From: Gymnopilus junonius
Taxonomy: Eukaryota > Basidiomycota > Agaricomycetes > Agaricales > Galerinaceae
Length of the DNA: 21,619 bases
NCBI GenBank assembly: GCA_015501075.1
Contig: JADNYJ010000530.1
Coordinates: 1-21,619, forward strand
Direction: 5' to 3'
Shown here: positions 20,201 to 21,619 of the stretch, one piece after another
How the letters are laid out: the number at the start of each line of letters is the position of its first letter
How positions within the stretch are numbered: the stretch's first letter is position 1
Notes under the pieces: model-generated
The model's database searches: none
Told to the model about the DNA's origin: nothing
Seen by the model: the letters and a program-made list of their open reading frames with translations, nothing else
Position numbers and translations under genes: made by a program

Positions 20201-21619
20201 CTTGAATGGAGGTCGTGCAGAGCGAAATGAGTACATTCTCTTGCACGAATTCCACCGACTCAAGTACATCTGCCCCGACAAGACTTTCGGCAAGAAATCC
20301 GTACACGTCAAAGAGGAGCCCGAAGCCGACGATGAGGATGACGCTGCAGGCGGCGGTGGGGGTAACGGAGGGAAGAAAGGCGGTGCCAAGCCCAAACGCG
20401 ACAAGTACAAGGGAGGGTTGGTGTTTGAGCCCAAACGCGGGCTGTGGGACAAGTTTATCCTTGTTATGGATTTCAACTCGCTTTATCCGAGTATTATCCA
20501 GGAGTATAATATTGATTTTACGACTGTTGAGCCGGTGGAGGATGATGAGGTGGGCTTTGCTTTTTTTTCTCTTTATCTTTTGCTTGTCTTCTTTTCTATT
20601 TTATTTTACTTCATCGGCTTCTTCCTCTTCCTCTGTTTTTCACCTTGTTCTTTATTTTTATTTTCTTATTTTTCCTATGCTTCCGGGCTTTTGCTGATAG
20701 AACATTGTTCATGCAGAATGGCGACGAACAAATACCGGAACCACCGCTGGCAGAAGTTGGTCAGGGGATATTACCCAGGCTTATTGCCACTCTTGTCAGC
20801 CGCCGACGGCAGGTCAAGTCCTTGATGAAAGATCGGACGGCGGCGCAGGCGCAGCTGCTTCAGGTAGGCTTGACTTGGATCTTTAGATTTTCAGATGTTG
20901 ACCTTACGCCGGGTTTTCTCTTCTCTTTTCTTTTCTTTTCTTTTTCCTTCTTTTTTTTGCGTTTTTAGTGGGACATCAAGCAGCAGGCACTCAAGCTTAC
21001 TGCGAACAGTATGTATGGGTGTCTCGGGTTCGAATATTCGAGATTTTATGCACGGCCACTGGCTGCCCTTACGACTTTCAAGGGACGAGAGATCCTGACG
21101 CATACCAGGGAATTGGCAGAGAGTCTTAACCTTGATGTACGTCACCCATGGCCCTTTGTCTCACTCAACTCGCTCTAATCAACCAATCTTTCTGCAGGTC
21201 GTGTACGGAGACACTGACTCGGTCTTTGTGAACTCGAACGTCACAGAGTTCTCAGAAGCACTCAAGATCTCCTCAATGTTCAAGAAAGCCGTCAATGATC
21301 GGTATAAGCTGCTCGAAATCGACTTGGACGGAGTGTTCCAGCGGCTCTTGTTACTACAGAAGAAGAAGTATGCGGCAGTCAAGGTGGACGATGGAACCAA
21401 GACGAGCATTGAGGTTAAGGGTCTCGATATGAAAAGGAGAGAGTATTGTAATTTGTCGAAGAATGCTTCTGGGTATGTTTTTTTTCTTTTGGTTTTTTTG
21501 TGTTTGCTGAGGCATTTGATAGATATGTTCTGGACCAGATACTGTCAGGCGAAGCTACAGAAATGTGGTTGAGAATATCCACGATTATCTAACCACTCTT
21601 GGTGAGAGGGTGCGGACTG
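17241..21619 (+). CDS. POL1: DNA polymerase alpha catalytic subunit, 5' part (3' end outside window)
   Basis: This is the family B polymerase of the primase complex, which extends RNA primers at nuclear replication origins and lagging strands. Exons I read are 17241-17332, 17368-17571, 17621-18717, 18826-18974, 19055-19244, 19344-19512, 19584-19804, 19875-20118, 20192-20549, 20717-20863, 20969-21136, 21199-21472 and 21533 onward. The acidic N-terminus contains [20 protein letters not shown]. The middle has [15 protein letters not shown] [19 protein letters not shown] and the exonuclease-like fold [14 protein letters not shown]. Polymerase motif A is [17 protein letters not shown] (20468-20518), motif B is [13 protein letters not shown] (20993-21031) and motif C is [10 protein letters not shown] (21199-21228), followed by KKKYAAVKV. 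The C-terminal zinc fingers lie beyond the window. Apparent frame breaks occur at the exon 1/2 junction and near 17862, 18238, 18292, 18426, 19461, 20074 and 21565. All but 19461 look like one missing base, and conserved coding resumes each time. Confidence 0.96.

Noticed and set aside
1..21619. Biosynthetic gene cluster, CRISPR-like array or novel defence system
   Set aside because: The genes are a lipid phosphatase, duplicated transporters, a MYND protein and a replicative polymerase, with no core biosynthetic enzyme. No regularly spaced repeats were seen. The transporter duplication alone does not make a cluster.

Overview
This window is nuclear DNA from a filamentous fungus, most likely a basidiomycete of the Agaricomycetes. 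The evidence is genes split by many short GT..AG introns (mostly about 50-100 nt), a MYND finger joined to a DUF4470-type region on one protein (an architecture expanded in mushroom-forming fungi), a multi-exon DHA1-type MFS transporter, and intergenic DNA holding small non-autonomous DNA transposons. Nothing in it is bacterial, viral or organellar.

Layout. (1) 1-1917, + strand: 3' part of an App1-type phosphatidate phosphatase gene whose 5' end lies outside the window. (2) 4293-6942, + strand: DHA1-type MFS transporter copy A, carrying six single-base frame breaks in its first three exons. (3) 7040-7413: broken copy of the App1 3' end. (4) 10604-13234, + strand: MFS transporter copy B, 14 exons, about 588 codons, fully open. 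(5) 13710-16209, - strand: MYND-finger/DUF4470 protein. (6) 17241-21619, + strand: catalytic subunit of DNA polymerase alpha (POL1), running off the window after polymerase motif C.

The main structural event is a tandem segmental duplication. The block [App1 3' end - spacer - MFS promoter - MFS gene - MFS 3' flank] occurs twice head to tail (about 1490-7035 and 7040-13310). The junction just after 7030 joins an MFS 3' flank to the interior of the App1 reading frame. The spacers have since diverged through insertions, and each unit acts as an empty-site control for the other. Unit A holds a 696-bp Tc1/mariner-type MITE (1989-2684, TA duplication). Unit B holds a 1074-bp element with a 9-bp duplication (7572-8645) and a 704-bp hAT-type MITE with an 8-bp duplication, 12-bp perfect terminal inverted repeats and seven subterminal GTTAGTAAC/GTTACTAAC sites (9199-9902).

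A caution: clear single-base frame breaks occur not only in MFS copy A but also in App1, the MYND protein and, about eight times, in POL1. POL1 is essential and usually single copy, and its coding signal resumes in another frame after every break, so most of these are probably base-dropout errors in the assembly. MFS copy B has none over 1.77 kb of coding sequence. I see no coherent new pathway, CRISPR array or biosynthetic cluster. The value of the window lies in the datable duplication and its transposon insertions.
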